Below, one piece after another: positions 29,729 through 30,197 of a stretch of 30,197 bases of DNA. The stretch is from the NCBI GenBank assembly GCA_964292295.1, contig CAXYVC010000022.1:1-30197 (forward strand). Direction: 5' to 3'. This DNA is from CAXYVC01 sp964292295. Its GTDB lineage: Bacteria; Acidobacteriota; Holophagae; Holophagales; Holophagaceae. Each line of letters opens with the position of its first letter. Positions within the stretch are counted from its first letter, which is position 1. The notes under the pieces are model-generated. The model saw only the letters and a program-made list of their open reading frames with translations. It did not search any database and was not told where the DNA came from. Both the position numbers and the translations under genes were made by a program.

Positions 29729-30197
29729 GTGCCTGACGCGCCCCTGATCCGTTCCCTGCGGGAAGGCGATGCCTTCGTGGGCTACCTGCTGGCCCTGGAG
29801 GCCGCCTTCAAGACCAGCACCCGGGGCTCCGAGGACCTCGTGCTGGGCCTCGGGGACGCCTCCGGCGATCTCAAGGCCTTCCTCTGGGACGTGCGGGCCG
29901 TCGAGGGGGACATGGACCTGGTGAAGGCGGACGCCTTCCTCAAGGTGAAGGGCCGGGTGGATGCGTACAACGGAAGGGTGCAGCTGAAGCTGGACAAGGT
30001 GCGCTTCGCCACGGACGAGGAGGTGGGCGACCTCTCCCGCTTCTTCCCCGTGAGCCCGCGCCCCGTGCCGGAGATGCTGGCCGAGCTGGATGCCCTGGTG
30101 GCAAGCGTGGGGGATCCCTGGATCCGGCGCCTGCTGGAGGAGCTCCTGGTCAAGGACGCGGCCCTGCGGGAGGCTCTCCGGCGGGCCCCCGCGGCCA
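29729..30197 (+). CDS. YhaM-like 3'-5' exoribonuclease, N-terminal part (runs off window)
   Basis: 156 codons are visible from GTG 29729 (GAGG upstream) and the frame is open to the window end. Residues ~5-90 form an OB-fold nucleic-acid-binding domain (GLGDASGDLKAFLWDV, then FLKVKGRVDAYNGRVQLKLD). This is followed by LSRFFPVSPRPVPEMLAELD and a stretch ending ALREALRRAPAA, which in this family immediately precedes the HD domain (not in the window). The layout matches YhaM-type OB-HD exoribonucleases common in Geobacter-like bacteria. The catalytic His/Asp cannot be verified here. Confidence 0.82.
   Translation, partial: MPDAPLIRSLREGDAFVGYLLALEAAFKTSTRGSEDLVLGLGDASGDLKAFLWDVRAVEGDMDLVKADAFLKVKGRVDAYNGRVQLKLDKVRFATDEEVGDLSRFFPVSPRPVPEMLAELDALVASVGDPWIRRLLEELLVKDAALREALRRAPAA

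Overview
The window is very GC-rich (I estimate around 70%), densely coding bacterial DNA with short intergenic gaps, frequent GTG starts and many ATGA, GTGA or TAGATG junctions. Gene content points to a flagellated, Gram-negative, respiring bacterium: LPS heptose kinase, menaquinone methylase, NuoABCD, ETF-quinone oxidoreductase, CsrA/FliW and periplasmic PPIases. The mixture and style recall Acidobacteriota of the class Holophagae (Geothrix/Holophaga type). That placement is inference; no rRNA or tRNA gene is present to settle it. I see no insertion sequence, prophage or CRISPR array, so this looks like ordinary chromosome rather than an island.

Layout. 1-988: C-terminal end of an Arg/Pro-rich repeat protein, then two hairpins. 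989-5521: a VLCAD-like acyl-CoA dehydrogenase (-), divergent from a UbiE/MenG methylase, a PAS histidine kinase with a Cys motif and a MarC membrane protein. 5594-9363: an Aer-like chemoreceptor converging on a tmk-holB-GNAT operon (-). 9475-10996: a zinc-ribbon/GYF-like protein and a secreted protein. 11001-13968 (-): ETF-QO, a 59-residue Trm112-like protein and an RfaE1-type heptose kinase. 14034-14824: a degenerate QueD-like protein coupled to a short signal peptidase I. 14835-16127 (-): a glycosyltransferase with a helical-repeat tail. 16192-17502: murA. 17576-17845 (-): a half-size GDT1/UPF0016 transporter. 17934-20119: an RNase D-like protein, then a motility block of a fused tandem FliW, CsrA and a YjfB-like small protein. 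20286-22966 (-): nuoABCD. 23070-25965: ACP, FabZ-like dehydratase, a ketosynthase and a ketosynthase-like protein that lacks the catalytic triad. 25976-30197: SPOR protein, Bax-inhibitor-1 protein, two PpiC/SurA-type chaperone-isomerases, an S4 protein and the start of a YhaM-like 3'-5' exoribonuclease.

How they fit together. Acyl-CoA dehydrogenase and ETF-QO pass fatty-acid electrons to quinone, MenG makes menaquinone and Nuo feeds it. FliW and CsrA form the known flagellin/CsrA homeostasis switch, but FliW here is a head-to-tail duplication in one chain. The ACP-dehydratase-KS-CLF-like set resembles the core of a type II polyketide or aryl-polyene-like system without its ketoreductase, loading or release genes nearby.

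The most unusual items are the double FliW, the KS/CLF-like mini-cluster, the QueD-like protein that has lost its metal and catalytic residues, Asp instead of Asn at MurA position 23, and a recurrent TAGRMT-like -10 element (the exact 10-mer GGTAGACTGG occurs before two genes) just upstream of many first genes.
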